Positions 8,984-17,970 of a DNA stretch of 64,000 nt are shown here, one piece after another. The first letter of the stretch is position 1; every line of letters begins with the position of its first letter. The translations under genes and the position numbers were made by a program. Under the pieces are notes generated by a model. The model saw only the letters and a program-made list of their open reading frames with translations, was not told the origin of the DNA and searched no databases. Where the stretch lies: positions 1-64,000 of the forward strand of contig JADJPQ010000026.1 in assembly GCA_016713175.1 (NCBI GenBank), given 5' to 3'. Source of the DNA: Planctomycetota bacterium. Its GTDB lineage: Bacteria; Planctomycetota; UBA1135; UBA2386.

Positions 8984-10657
8984 ATGCACGATCTCGCCAC
9001 GGCACTGCAGCAGACATTCGGTCACGCGCATTTTCGGGGCCAGCAGCAGGCCGTGATCACGACGTTCCTGAACGGCGGCTCGGCGCTGGTCGTGATGGCG
9101 ACCGGCGACGGCAAGTCGCTGTGCTACCAGCTGCCGGCGTTCGTCGGCGACGGCCTCACGCTGGTGATCTCGCCGCTGATCGCGCTGATGGACGATCAGG
9201 TCGCGGCGCTGCAGCGGCGGCAGCTGCCGGCCACCTGCGTGCACAGCATGCTGGATCGCGACGAGCGGGAACGGCGGCTCGCGGCCGTCGCCGCCGGCCA
9301 CATCCGCCTGCTGTACGTGACGCCCGAGCGCTTCCGGGTGCCGGGGTTCCTGGCGAGCCTCGGCAGCGTCCGCATCACCCGGCTGGCGGTCGACGAAGCG
9401 CATTGCGTGTCCCAGTGGGGCCACGATTTCCGGCCCGACTTCCTGCGCCTAGGCGAGATCCGTGCGCAGCTCGGCAACCCACCCTGTCTGGCATTGACGG
9501 CGACCGCGACCCCAGAAGTACAGCGTGACATCCGCACGGTGCTGCAGCTCGGCGACGCGCCGCTGTTCCACACCGGCATTGAACGGCCGAACCTGTACCT
9601 GTCGGTGCAACACTGCGCGACCGACGAGGACAAGTTCGACCACCTGCACGCCCGTCTGCAGCGCACCGGCGGCCCGGCGATCGTCTACTGCGCGCTGATC
9701 CAGTCCTTGCTGGCGCTCGAAGGCGAACTGCTGCGCCGCGGCGTCCGCCCGCTGGTCTATCACGGCAAGCTGTCGGCCAACGAACGGCGCGAGCAGCAGC
9801 GCGCCTTCCAGGCCAGCGACGACGCGGTGATCCTCGCCACCAATGCGTTTGGCATGGGCGTCGACAAAGCCGACATCCGCGCGATCCTGCATTGGCAATT
9901 GCCGCGCACGCTGGAGGCCTACTATCAGGAAATCGGGCGCGCCGGCCGCGACGGGCAGGGTGCGTTCTGTGAGTTGCTGTATCGCGAACAGGATCTGACG
10001 ATCCAGCGCGACTTCACCGAGTGGGCCAATCCCGAACCGGCGTTCGTGCGGCAGATCGCCGAACATCTGCAGGGACTCGGTGACCGCATCCACGCCCTCG
10101 ATCTGGACTCCCTGCGCGGCACGTTCCTGCTGAAGAACCGGCACGACGGCCGCGTCGAGACCGCGCTGCGACTGCTGCGCAGCAGCGGCTGCGTCACCGG
10201 CGAGCCAGGGCGCGATCTGACGTTCGTGCGCCTGCCGGAAGACGACGAACTGGCGGACTGGCTGCCCGACGAGAAGCGCAAACGCGATCTGATGGCGCTG
10301 CTGCGGATGGTCCGCTACGCCACCGAAGACGGCTGTCGCAAGCGGACGATCCACTCGCACTTCGGCTTCGACGAGTTCGCCGCGGGCTGTGGCGCCTGTG
10401 ACGTCTGCGTGCCGGTCGACGACTGGCTCACCGCCAAACTGGCTTCGCCACGCCCGCTACCGGCCGTCGCCGAGGTCGAGAGTGCCGCGCCGGTGCAACG
10501 CGGCGAGTGGCTCGATGTCGCCGGACTAGGGCTGTGCCACGTCACCCGCGTGCATGTGCACGGCAAGAACGTCCGGGCCGACGTCGAACTGGCGGGGTCG
10601 CTGGAGTCGCGGCGGATCGATCTGATGCGGATGCGTTGGCGGCGGGTCGAGGGGTAG
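8984..10657 (+). CDS. recQ: ATP-dependent DNA helicase RecQ
   Basis: A 557-residue superfamily-2 3'-5' helicase for DNA repair and recombination. Motif I is ATGDGKSLCYQLPA (D replaces the usual third G of TGGGKS), and motif II is VDEAHCVSQWGHDFRP. Later motifs include TATATPEVQRDI, ILATNAFGMGVDKADIR and QEIGRAGRDGQ. The RecQ-Ct zinc module is visible as CRKR...CGACDVC, followed by a winged-helix-sized region. There is no HRDC domain, so it is the short RecQ form. ATG 8972 is an alternative start four codons upstream. It is divergent from the FG-GAP protein gene. Confidence 0.93.
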   Translation: MHDLATALQQTFGHAHFRGQQQAVITTFLNGGSALVVMATGDGKSLCYQLPAFVGDGLTLVISPLIALMDDQVAALQRRQLPATCVHSMLDRDERERRLAAVAAGHIRLLYVTPERFRVPGFLASLGSVRITRLAVDEAHCVSQWGHDFRPDFLRLGEIRAQLGNPPCLALTATATPEVQRDIRTVLQLGDAPLFHTGIERPNLYLSVQHCATDEDKFDHLHARLQRTGGPAIVYCALIQSLLALEGELLRRGVRPLVYHGKLSANERREQQRAFQASDDAVILATNAFGMGVDKADIRAILHWQLPRTLEAYYQEIGRAGRDGQGAFCELLYREQDLTIQRDFTEWANPEPAFVRQIAEHLQGLGDRIHALDLDSLRGTFLLKNRHDGRVETALRLLRSSGCVTGEPGRDLTFVRLPEDDELADWLPDEKRKRDLMALLRMVRYATEDGCRKRTIHSHFGFDEFAAGCGACDVCVPVDDWLTAKLASPRPLPAVAEVESAAPVQRGEWLDVAGLGLCHVTRVHVHGKNVRADVELAGSLESRRIDLMRMRWRRVEG

Positions 10658-10676
10658 CGTGGTATCGTGCAAGACC

Positions 10677-11587
10677 ATGATCCAGCGGCTCCTGATCGAG
10701 AACTTCCGGTGCCTGCGCAAGGTCGAAATCGCGCTCGAACCGCTGACCGTGTTCGTCGGCGCCAATGCCTCCGGCAAGAGCAGCGTGTTCGCGGCGCTCG
10801 AGAGCGCCAAGATCTCCGCAACGGACACTTGGCGAGGCCAGGGTGGCGCCGCCAAAATCACCGGCGATCTGCGACGGTCGAAGCGTGGTTCGAACGCGTA
10901 CCGAACGGGACTTCGGCGGGCCCGGCTGGGTTCCCCGACTGCCTATTGGTGCAGATGGACCTGCAGCAACTCCGCAGCCCAGTGCAAGTGCATGAGTCAC
11001 GGCGTTTGCAGCCCAGTGGGTTCGGTTTGGCCAACGTGTTCGCTTCGCTGCCGCGCCGAACGCAGGATGAGGTCGCCGGGCACTTTGTCCGCTTGGTACC
11101 GATGTTCGGCGACGTCGGCGCTCGCCCATTGGCACAAGGCAACCACCGGTTGGTCTTCCAGGACCGCTGGCAATCCGACCTTTGGTACGAGCCAACCCAG
11201 GTGTCCGACGGCTCGATGTTCACGCTCGCGCTGCTTCTGCTGGCCTACCAATCGCCGCCACCTGATCTGGTCGCCATCGAAGAGCCCGAACGCGGCCTGC
11301 ATCCGTACCTGCTCGGCCAGATGATCGACACGTTGCGGAAGCTGGCAACCGGCCAGATCGGCCCCAAGCCAGTGCAGATCCTGGTCGCGACCCACTCTGC
11401 CGAACTCCTCGAGTTCGTAGCGCCACGGGAAGTCCGCTTCTTCCGCCGCGACAAGGAGGCGGGCGAGACCATCGTCGAACAAGCGCCGACCGACGACGAG
11501 AACTGGCTGCAGACCCTGCGCGAATACGACGATTCCCTCGGCGACCTGTGGTTGTCGGGCGGACTGGGCGGCGTTCCCGGGCGTTGA
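10677..11587 (+). pseudogene. AAA (SMC/OLD-like) ATPase of a putative defence pair, frameshifted
   Basis: The N-terminus MIQRLLIENFRCLRKVEIAL and Walker A GANASGKSSVFAALE are read in one frame. The rest is read in another: DCLLVQMDLQQLRSP, the ABC-like DGSMFTLALLLLAYQSPP, Walker B LVAIEEPERGLHPYL and the H-loop ILVATHSAELLEF. The break lies somewhere in 10840-10930 and fits a one-base loss, perhaps with more missing sequence. The architecture is that of overcoming-lysogenization-defect and AAA_21 ATPases. It is followed three bases later by a DUF4276-like gene, the usual partner order. Either the system is inactivated or this is another indel artefact. Confidence 0.7.
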
Positions 11588-11590
11588 TCG

Positions 11591-12253
11591 ATGTCGCTGC
11601 GCGTCGTGCTGTATGCCGAAGGCCGCGGCGACGACCGCGGCACTGCGGCTTGGCTCCCGGAACCCGGCGAGCCACTCCCTGCCGACTGCCTCGGCCCAGC
11701 CCACCTGCTCATGGCCCGCGTGATCGAACGTACTCGTCGGATCCCCGCTCGCGCCGTCCAGTTCCTGTCGCCGCTGCGCATTCTCGGCCGCACGCACCGA
11801 GGCAGCGATCTGCTGCTGAAGAAGAACCTGCGCCGCCTGCTGACCTTTGCCAGCCCCGCGCGGACTCCGCAACTTGGTGTCATCCTGGTCGATGAGGATG
11901 GTGATCCGGGTCGACGACGCCAGCTCATCGCGGACACCGAGGGCCTGCCGCTGCCCCGGGTGATCGCCGTCGCCGTGCGCGAATTCGAGTCGTGGCGGAT
12001 CGCGGATTCCGCCGCCTTGGCGAAGGTCCTCGCCATCACGGACACCCAGCGTTCCCCGGAGAACATGCGCGCCGGTGACGCAAAGGAACTGTTGGCGCGC
12101 TGGATCGCCACCGCGACGAGTTCGCCATCGGATCGGCACGGCCTTCGACTGGACCTCGCCCGCACCGCCAGTCTCGACGCCCTCGCGGAGCTGCGCGCGT
12201 TCGCGGCGTTCCTCGCCGACATCGCGAATGCACCGCTGGCCGTCGACCGATAG
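11591..12253 (+). CDS. DUF4276-like TOPRIM-fold partner of the AAA ATPase
   Basis: 220 residues. The start VVLYAEGRGDD supplies the acidic Glu typical of TOPRIM-like proteins. LGVILVDEDGDPGRR gives the DxD-type acidic pair, and VAVREFESWRIADSAAL matches the conserved EfEaWlLad-like stretch of DUF4276 proteins. Proteins of this kind accompany SMC-like ATPases in anti-phage or toxin-antitoxin-like pairs comparable to PARIS (AriA/AriB). By analogy it would be the effector (possibly a nuclease) held in check or triggered by the ATPase. It is co-transcribed, three bases after the ATPase stop. Function is inferred; family assignment is moderate. Confidence 0.65.
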   Translation: MSLRVVLYAEGRGDDRGTAAWLPEPGEPLPADCLGPAHLLMARVIERTRRIPARAVQFLSPLRILGRTHRGSDLLLKKNLRRLLTFASPARTPQLGVILVDEDGDPGRRRQLIADTEGLPLPRVIAVAVREFESWRIADSAALAKVLAITDTQRSPENMRAGDAKELLARWIATATSSPSDRHGLRLDLARTASLDALAELRAFAAFLADIANAPLAVDR

Positions 12254-12372
12254 CCCTCCCAAGGCAGCTCGCCCGGGGTCGGGCAACTCGCCCATGGCGG
12301 TGACCGACTCACCGCACCGGCGCAAGGTACGATGCCGACAAGTCGCCGTCCGACCGCGAGGCCGCACACCCG

Positions 12373-13671
12373 ATGACGACCATGCACGCCCACCTGTCTG
12401 TCTGCTTGCTGACCGCACCGATGCTGGCGCAGATCCAGGGTGGCCACGCCCTCGTCGTCACCAACCTGCCAGGCCAGAACCCGCGCTGCGAACTGCTCGA
12501 CGTCGATCCCGCGGGCGGCACGATCGCGCGCATCGGCCGGTTCGTCAGCGACAACCTGCCCGCCCGCGCCGTCGCCATCGATCCCGTGCAGGGCGATGCG
12601 CTGCTGGCCCTCGACAGCGGCAGCGGCACGCGCATCGTCCGGATCGCACTGACCGGCGGCCGCGCCGGCGCCGAACTGCCACTCGGGACGATCCCTGGCG
12701 TCGTGAGCGACCTGACCGTCGGCCTCGAATGTCGGGTCTACTGCACGACCGGCGGCACCGGCGGCGCCGTGTTCGAACTGCCGCGGATGGGCGGCTCGCC
12801 GCGCGTGCTCGCCGCCGCACCGTTCGCGACGGCCATCGGCAACCCGGGCATCGAGTCCGGCATGCTGCTGATCGGCATCAGCGGCGATCCGAACGGCGAT
12901 CCCCGGCCGGCCTATGGCGCCATCGACCTGTGGACCGGCCAGTTCGGCATGCACCGACTGCCGGGCCTGCCCTCGCTTGCTGTCACCGGTCTTGGGGTGC
13001 GCCCATTCGGCAACGACGTGCTGACCGACGGCAGTCGCGTCTGGCACGTGCTGCTGCCGACGACGACCCTCGGCTATCAGGTGCCGGCCTTGCCAGCCGA
13101 TGGCATCCGCGCCCTCGAACGGGACGACCAACAACGCCTGCTGGCGATCGGCGGCAACGGCCATCCGTTCCTCGGCTTCCTGCTCGACGCACCGTCGCTC
13201 AGTCAGAACTGGACGACGCTGGCCGGACCGCTGCCGGGAGATCCGATCGACTTCGCAATCCAGTCCACGGATTGGTGGGGCGCGACCTTCGGCGGCACCT
13301 GCCGACACTCCGGGCCGCCTGGGCCGACCCTGACCGGCGCCGGGCTGTCGCGACTGGGCAACCCCAACTACTGGCTGGCCGTGCAGAACGCCGCCTCGAT
13401 GACGCTGGCGATCTTCGTCGCGGGCACCAGCGATCGGCAGGCGCTTGGCGTCCAACTGCCGCTACCGGCGCCGGGCGGTTGTCCGTTGCTGGTCGCTCCC
13501 GACATCGCGCTGTTGCATGTCACCGACAACCTTGGCCAGGCCCGGCAGACGGTGCCATTGCCCGGCGTCGCGACCTTGCAGGGGTTGGTCGTGTTCACGC
13601 AGTGGCTGATCGTCCCGCCAGACTTGCGCGTCGCGACCACGCCGGCCGCTGGTTTGCACCTGCGCTTCTAG
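12373..13671 (+). CDS. Secreted protein with shared C-terminal domain
   Basis: 432 residues with a short signal peptide (HLSVCLLTAPMLAQ). Residues about 25-300 contain repeated beta-rich blades, suggesting a beta-propeller, without a recognised family signature. The last 120 residues fit the domain shared by many secreted proteins here, with GNPNYWLAVQNA, LPLPAPGGCPLLVAP, a glycine turn DNLGQA, and QGLVVFTQWLIV near the end. No catalytic motif is seen. It stands alone, with a hairpin just behind its stop. Confidence 0.7.
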   Translation: MTTMHAHLSVCLLTAPMLAQIQGGHALVVTNLPGQNPRCELLDVDPAGGTIARIGRFVSDNLPARAVAIDPVQGDALLALDSGSGTRIVRIALTGGRAGAELPLGTIPGVVSDLTVGLECRVYCTTGGTGGAVFELPRMGGSPRVLAAAPFATAIGNPGIESGMLLIGISGDPNGDPRPAYGAIDLWTGQFGMHRLPGLPSLAVTGLGVRPFGNDVLTDGSRVWHVLLPTTTLGYQVPALPADGIRALERDDQQRLLAIGGNGHPFLGFLLDAPSLSQNWTTLAGPLPGDPIDFAIQSTDWWGATFGGTCRHSGPPGPTLTGAGLSRLGNPNYWLAVQNAASMTLAIFVAGTSDRQALGVQLPLPAPGGCPLLVAPDIALLHVTDNLGQARQTVPLPGVATLQGLVVFTQWLIVPPDLRVATTPAAGLHLRF

Positions 13672-13675
13672 CCGG

Positions 13676-13701
13676 CCTGGAGCGGTTCGATCTGCTCCAG
13701 G
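13676..13701. terminator. Hairpin after the secreted-protein gene
   Basis: CCTGGAGC pairs with GCTCCAGG around a ten-base loop, five bases past the stop codon at 13671 and ahead of the convergent membrane-protein gene. There is no T-run, so it may be a bidirectional or Rho-assisted terminator. Confidence 0.5.
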
Positions 13702-13814
13702 AGGCTCTTCGCCGCGACCGCGGCGGCTGCTGGGTCAGTTCACGTCGAGCAACGGGCTGCTGATGCGGATCGGCAACTCCAGGTCGGGCTGCCCGTGATC
13801 CCCGGGCGGCGGAT

Positions 13815-14720
13815 TCAGGCGGCGGCTCCGCCGATCGACAGCAGCAGCATGTCGATGACCTGCAGGATGCAGAACCCGGCGCCCACGAACATGCCGAGCA
13901 CGCCGACCGCGAGGATCCCGGTGCCGACGCCGAGCCCGAACAACCACCGGAACAGCGCCCACGCAATGCCGAGGTCGAGCAGTGCCGCAGTGACGAGCAC
14001 CGGGGTCGCCGACGGCAGGATCGCGACCTGGAGGATGGTCGACACCAGGATCCACGCCGCCAGCCAACAACTGCGGCCGAACAGCAGGTTCTCGCTGAGC
14101 GCGATGCGAGCCGACCCGTGCACGCACAGCGACAGCAAGGCAAACAGCGTCAGGCCGAGGCTGAACCACTGCACCGGCTGCTCGGGCGCCAGCCACGGGT
14201 AGGCACGATCCAGGGCCTCCAGGCGCCGGCGACCCGGCGACCGACGGTCCTTGGCTCCGGCTGGCGGTTCTGGCGGCGGCCGGCGAACGCGCGTTCGCGC
14301 CGACGACTTCGGCGGCTTGCCGGTCCCGGCCTGATCGGCGGACTCCGGCTCAGGCTCCCCGCCGGTGCCAGTCGTCCCCCCTTCCGTCGCGTCACCCGAT
14401 GACGGCGGCGCCGTCACTTCCGGTGCCGTTCCCGGGTCGCTCCCGGTCGCGGAGCCCGGATTGCCGGACTCACCGCTTTCCTGGCCCGATTCCTCCGCCG
14501 GTGGCTCACCTACGGTCGTGAACGTGCAGACGCGGATCGTCCGCGCATCGATCGCGACTTCGAGACCGTCGACCTCGATGCGCATGCCGGCGATGTCCAT
14601 CGCCACCACCCGCCCCTGCAGCACTCGGCCATCCTCGAGTTCGACCTTGGCGATGCGATCCTGGGCCACGGCCGGCAACGCCAACAGGCACCACAGCATC
14701 AGCAACAACCAGCGCGGCAT
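13815..14720 (-). CDS. Exported or membrane protein with N-terminal beta domain, Pro/Ser linker and four membrane segments
   Basis: 301 residues, unrecognised. A signal peptide (WLLLMLWCLLALPAVAQ) leads to a small beta domain, VELEDGRVLQGRVVAMDIAG, that resembles Lsm/SH3-like folds. A low-complexity Gly/Ser/Pro/Thr linker spans roughly residues 75-165. The C-terminal half has about four hydrophobic segments, ending LQVIDMLLLSIGGAAA. It is last in a likely operon with the two genes upstream (14817-17118), which encode a membrane-anchored TPR-like protein and a signalling phosphatase, so it may belong to the same signalling unit. Confidence 0.6.
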   Translation of the reverse strand: MPRWLLLMLWCLLALPAVAQDRIAKVELEDGRVLQGRVVAMDIAGMRIEVDGLEVAIDARTIRVCTFTTVGEPPAEESGQESGESGNPGSATGSDPGTAPEVTAPPSSGDATEGGTTGTGGEPEPESADQAGTGKPPKSSARTRVRRPPPEPPAGAKDRRSPGRRRLEALDRAYPWLAPEQPVQWFSLGLTLFALLSLCVHGSARIALSENLLFGRSCWLAAWILVSTILQVAILPSATPVLVTAALLDLGIAWALFRWLFGLGVGTGILAVGVLGMFVGAGFCILQVIDMLLLSIGGAAA

Positions 14721-14816
14721 GTTCGCCGAATCGACGGCAACGCCTCCGGGCCTTGAACCGATCCGCGAGGCTCACCAACGGCCCATGCCGTCGGCGCCCC
14801 GCGGCGGCTCGGCAGC

Positions 14817-15761
14817 TCAGCCCTGCTCGAGCAACTGCTGCCAGAGCGGCCGGCGGGCATCATCGCCGGCGGCATGCTTCTGCAGCCAGGCCAGATGCGC
14901 GTCGCGCTGTCGCAACGCCTCGGTCCGTGCTGCACCGGTGGCCGCCATCGCGCGAGCGTGCCAGGCGACGGCGCCGACATGGCGGACGAGCACGATCGCC
15001 GGGCCGCCAGCAACCAGACGTTCGAGCACGGTGATCGCGTCGTCGATCGCGCCGCGCTGCAACAGCACCTGCGCGCGCATCAGGTCGAGCTCCAGCGGCG
15101 GCTCGGCGAATTCGACCCGCAACTCGTCGAGGGGTTCCAGCGGGCCTTCGAGCGTGAAGGCCTTGGCGGCGGCCACCAGTTTCGCTTCCTTGCCGCCGAG
15201 CGCCGCCAGCGCGTCGCCGAGCCGTTGCAACGCCGCCGGGTCACCGAGCCGGAACGCTGCCAGCCACGCCAGCAACAACACCGACGCATCGGCGCGGCGC
15301 CCGTGCGCCGCCTCGGCGAAAGCCAGCGCCTGCCGCAACACCGCGTCGGGAGCATCGGCGCCAATGCTGCCGGAAGCGTGCCGCGCCAACTGGATGCGGG
15401 CCGCCAGCAGCAGTTCGTCGGCAGTCGGATCGACCCCGTCGGCCCAGGACCGGATCGCCATCAGCGCCCGGTCGAGCCGGCCGCGGGCCCACTCGATCTG
15501 CGCCAGGGCCAGGCACAGGCCGCGATCGGTTTCGTGCCCCTCGATCTGCTGGATCCTGGTCATCAGTTGCGACAACGCCGAAGCATCGGCCGGCGCGTCG
15601 GCGGTGGCCGTGGCGACGTCGGCCAGGATCTGGTCGACGACCTGCTGCCGCGCCGCCTGGGAACGCCACCAGACGGCGGTTCCGGCAGCCAGCAGCAACA
15701 CGACGATGAACACCAGCACGCGCGCCAGGCCGCGTGAACGCGAAGGAGGAGTCGGAGGCAT
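14817..15761 (-). CDS. Membrane-anchored TPR-like helical protein
   Basis: 314 residues. One membrane segment near the N-terminus (VLVFIVVLLLAAGTAVWW) is followed by Ala/Leu-rich helix pairs, e.g. LALAQIEWARGRLDRALMAI and LLQRGAIDDAITVLERLV, typical of tetratricopeptide arrays. It is a probable scaffold on the periplasmic side. The start codon lies four bases beyond the stop of the GAF-PP2C phosphatase gene, with GGAGGAGTCGGAGG-type purine runs nearby, so the two are almost certainly co-translated. No enzymatic motif is present. Confidence 0.65.
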   Translation of the reverse strand: MPPTPPSRSRGLARVLVFIVVLLLAAGTAVWWRSQAARQQVVDQILADVATATADAPADASALSQLMTRIQQIEGHETDRGLCLALAQIEWARGRLDRALMAIRSWADGVDPTADELLLAARIQLARHASGSIGADAPDAVLRQALAFAEAAHGRRADASVLLLAWLAAFRLGDPAALQRLGDALAALGGKEAKLVAAAKAFTLEGPLEPLDELRVEFAEPPLELDLMRAQVLLQRGAIDDAITVLERLVAGGPAIVLVRHVGAVAWHARAMAATGAARTEALRQRDAHLAWLQKHAAGDDARRPLWQQLLEQG

Positions 15762-15765
15762 CGGT

Positions 15766-17118
15766 CTACGCCAGTTTGACGGCGATCATCGTGAAATCGT
15801 CCTGTACTGGCGCACCGGCCATGTGGGCGCGCATCGCCGCCTCCACCGCGGTCAGCACCGCTTCGGCCGACTCGCCTCGCAACGACGCCAGCCGTTCGTG
15901 CAGGCGCTTCTCGCCGAAGGTCTCGCGCCGCGGCGACATCGCCTCGTCGACGCCATCGGTGTGCAAGAACAGCAGATCGCCGGCCGCCAGCGGCACTGCC
16001 GGCGACACTTCGTAGGTCTCGCCGCCGACGACACCGAGGACCATGCCGGTCTTGTCCATCGCGCGGACGCCGGTCTTGCTGACGTGGATCAGCCCAGGGT
16101 GCCCGGCGTTGACGTAGCGCAACGACCGCTGCGCCGGATCAACGATCACCAACAGCAGCGACATGAAGTTGCCGGTCTCGATGCTCGCCGCCAGGCGATG
16201 GTTCAACCGGGTCACGACGTCGGACGGATCGTCGAGCAGTTCCAGGTAGCTGCGCAGCGCTGCCTGCGCGGCGTGGGTCAACAGCGCCGCGCCGATGCCG
16301 TGGCCGGTGACATCGCCGACCATCACCGCCACCCGACCGTCGCGCAACGGCACCAGATCGTAGGTGTCGCCAGACGCGCGCTCGGCCGCCACGTAGCGCA
16401 GGGCCAGATCGATCCTGGGCAGGCCCTTGGGCACCGGCGGCAGCAGGTGCTGCTGGATCCGCCGCGCGATCTCGACGTCCTTCTCGAGCCGCACCTTCTC
16501 CAGCGAATCGGCGTGCAGCCGCGCGTTCTCGACCGAGATCGCCAATTGCGTCGAGATCGCGTCGAACAGCGCCAGGTCGCGGGCCGAGAACTCGCGCCGC
16601 ACGGCCCGCGAGTCGACGTAGATGGCGCCGATCGTGTGTTCGCGAACGCGCAATGGCGCGCACATCACGGCGCGCAACTTCAGGTCGTAGACCGACTGCC
16701 CGAGCTCGAGCGCTTCCTGGTCGGATTGCACGACCGAACGGACGGCCTGCGCTTCTTCGAGGCAGCGCCGGACGATGCTGCGGCTGTAGGCCAGATCGCC
16801 GGTCAGCGGCTGGCCATCCTTGTCCTGCGCCACCCGGATGACCAGGGTGTCGGCCTTGTCGCCAAGGAACAGGATCGCCCGTTCGGCCGAGGTCACCTGC
16901 AGCGACCGGGCCACGATGTCGGACAGCACGCTGTCCAGGTCGATGTTGGCGGAGACCGACGCGATCGTGTCGAGCAGGATCTCGAGCGACCGTTGGTCCT
17001 GGCGGGGATCGCCGGTGAGCAGCCCGGTCTGCTCCGCAGGCGGGGTTCCGGCCGTCGGCTGCCGCCCCGGGTCGTCGCCGCCGCCGCCGTCGCGCTTCCA
17101 GAAGAAAAAGCGTTTCAT
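15766..17118 (-). CDS. GAF-domain PP2C (RsbU/SpoIIE-type) phosphatase
   Basis: 450 residues. Residues about 45-200 form a GAF sensor domain (ERAILFLGDKADTLVIRVA through QLAISVENARL). A coiled linker (EKDVEIARRIQQHLLP) joins it to a PPM/SpoIIE phosphatase domain with ASGDTYDLVPL, MVGDVTGHGIGAALLTH, VNAGHPGLIHV, FLHTDGVDEA and the last metal-binding QDDFTMIAVKL. Such enzymes dephosphorylate STAS anti-anti-sigma proteins in partner-switching circuits. A STAS protein is encoded divergently 96 bases away, making it the obvious substrate candidate. The usual first Asp motif reads SGDTYD where GGDxyD is common. Confidence 0.88.
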   Translation of the reverse strand: MKRFFFWKRDGGGGDDPGRQPTAGTPPAEQTGLLTGDPRQDQRSLEILLDTIASVSANIDLDSVLSDIVARSLQVTSAERAILFLGDKADTLVIRVAQDKDGQPLTGDLAYSRSIVRRCLEEAQAVRSVVQSDQEALELGQSVYDLKLRAVMCAPLRVREHTIGAIYVDSRAVRREFSARDLALFDAISTQLAISVENARLHADSLEKVRLEKDVEIARRIQQHLLPPVPKGLPRIDLALRYVAAERASGDTYDLVPLRDGRVAVMVGDVTGHGIGAALLTHAAQAALRSYLELLDDPSDVVTRLNHRLAASIETGNFMSLLLVIVDPAQRSLRYVNAGHPGLIHVSKTGVRAMDKTGMVLGVVGGETYEVSPAVPLAAGDLLFLHTDGVDEAMSPRRETFGEKRLHERLASLRGESAEAVLTAVEAAMRAHMAGAPVQDDFTMIAVKLA

Positions 17119-17214
17119 GTCCGCGGGACGAATCTAACGCATTGCCAACCCCGGGGCGACACGCCAAAATCCGGGGTTTCCCACTCCCGCCCTCGAGACC
17201 CCTCTCCCTCCGCC

Positions 17215-17970
17215 ATGAAGATCGACAAGTCCCTGCACGACGACTACGCCGTCCTGACCCTGAAGGGCGAGTTCGACACGTTCTACTGCCCGGCCCTGCA
17301 GCAGGAGGTCGAGGCGCTGATCGAACGCGGCATCAGCCACCTGGTGATCGACATGCGGCTGGTCAAGTTCATCAACTCGACGGCGCTCGGCGCGGTCATC
17401 AAGGCACACAAACGGTGCAAGGCCGAGGGCGGCGAACTGGTCGTCGCGCAACCGAGCCCGTTTGTCCGCGACGTCGTCAAGAAGGTCGGCATCGACAAGC
17501 TGATCCCGCTGCACGACAGCGAGCAGGATGCGGTCAAGGCGGTCATCAAGCACCTGAACCAGAAAGAACTCGCCGGCGACGCGCCGGTCGATCACGAGAA
17601 GGTGCTGTTGACGTTCCCGGACGACACGCGCAACCAGATGCTCGGTGGCAAGAAGCCGCTGGTCGGCACGATGGCCAACGTCGACGGGCACAAGGTGCAG
17701 TTCCTGTGGAACGGCGCCAAAGCCGGGTTTTCGAATGATCAGGGCAAGACGCTGTTCTTCGTCGGTGGCGAAGTGCACCTGAAGTTCCAGGTCAAGATGA
17801 TCAAGAAGGCGTTCTTCGAGGTCGATGCGAAGGTCAGCCAGGTCGAAGCCACGACGGATGGCGTGCGGGTCACCGCCAGCTACGTGAAGATCGCCGACGC
17901 GGATCGCGCGGCGCTCGGTCAGTTCGCCGAGGACATGGCGTTCTTGAAGCGGCAGTTGCCGGGGCAGTAG
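17215..17970 (+). CDS. STAS anti-sigma-antagonist fused to a PilZ-like domain
   Basis: 251 residues. The first 110 form a STAS domain: LTLKGEFDTFYCPALQQEV, then LVIDMRLVKFINSTALGAV, where the Ser in NSTALG sits at the site phosphorylated in SpoIIAA/RsbV proteins. Residues about 130-250 resemble a PilZ beta-barrel (GTMANVDGHKVQFLW, NGAKAGF, KMIKKAFFEVDAKVSQVE), but the canonical RxxxR c-di-GMP motif is not obvious. The pair with the divergent PP2C phosphatase suggests a partner switch linked to a second-messenger or surface response. The kinase/anti-sigma partner is not in the immediate neighbourhood. Confidence 0.75.
   Translation: MKIDKSLHDDYAVLTLKGEFDTFYCPALQQEVEALIERGISHLVIDMRLVKFINSTALGAVIKAHKRCKAEGGELVVAQPSPFVRDVVKKVGIDKLIPLHDSEQDAVKAVIKHLNQKELAGDAPVDHEKVLLTFPDDTRNQMLGGKKPLVGTMANVDGHKVQFLWNGAKAGFSNDQGKTLFFVGGEVHLKFQVKMIKKAFFEVDAKVSQVEATTDGVRVTASYVKIADADRAALGQFAEDMAFLKRQLPGQ

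Noticed and set aside
5345..9424. A single 1359-codon open frame joining the FG-GAP protein, its spacer and the sulfatase
   Set aside because: It arises from the indel at 7016-7018, which removes the natural end of the FG-GAP gene. The sulfatase has its own start and signal peptide at 6790, so this is not a real fusion.
10885..10905. GGTTCGAACGC resembling a tRNA T-loop
   Set aside because: No acceptor, D- or anticodon stem fits around it, and it lies inside the ATPase gene.
14365..17214. Long plus-strand open frame upstream of the STAS gene
   Set aside because: It is the complement of three well-supported minus-strand genes, with no homology and an Arg/Ser/Ala-rich composition typical of shadow frames in GC-rich DNA.
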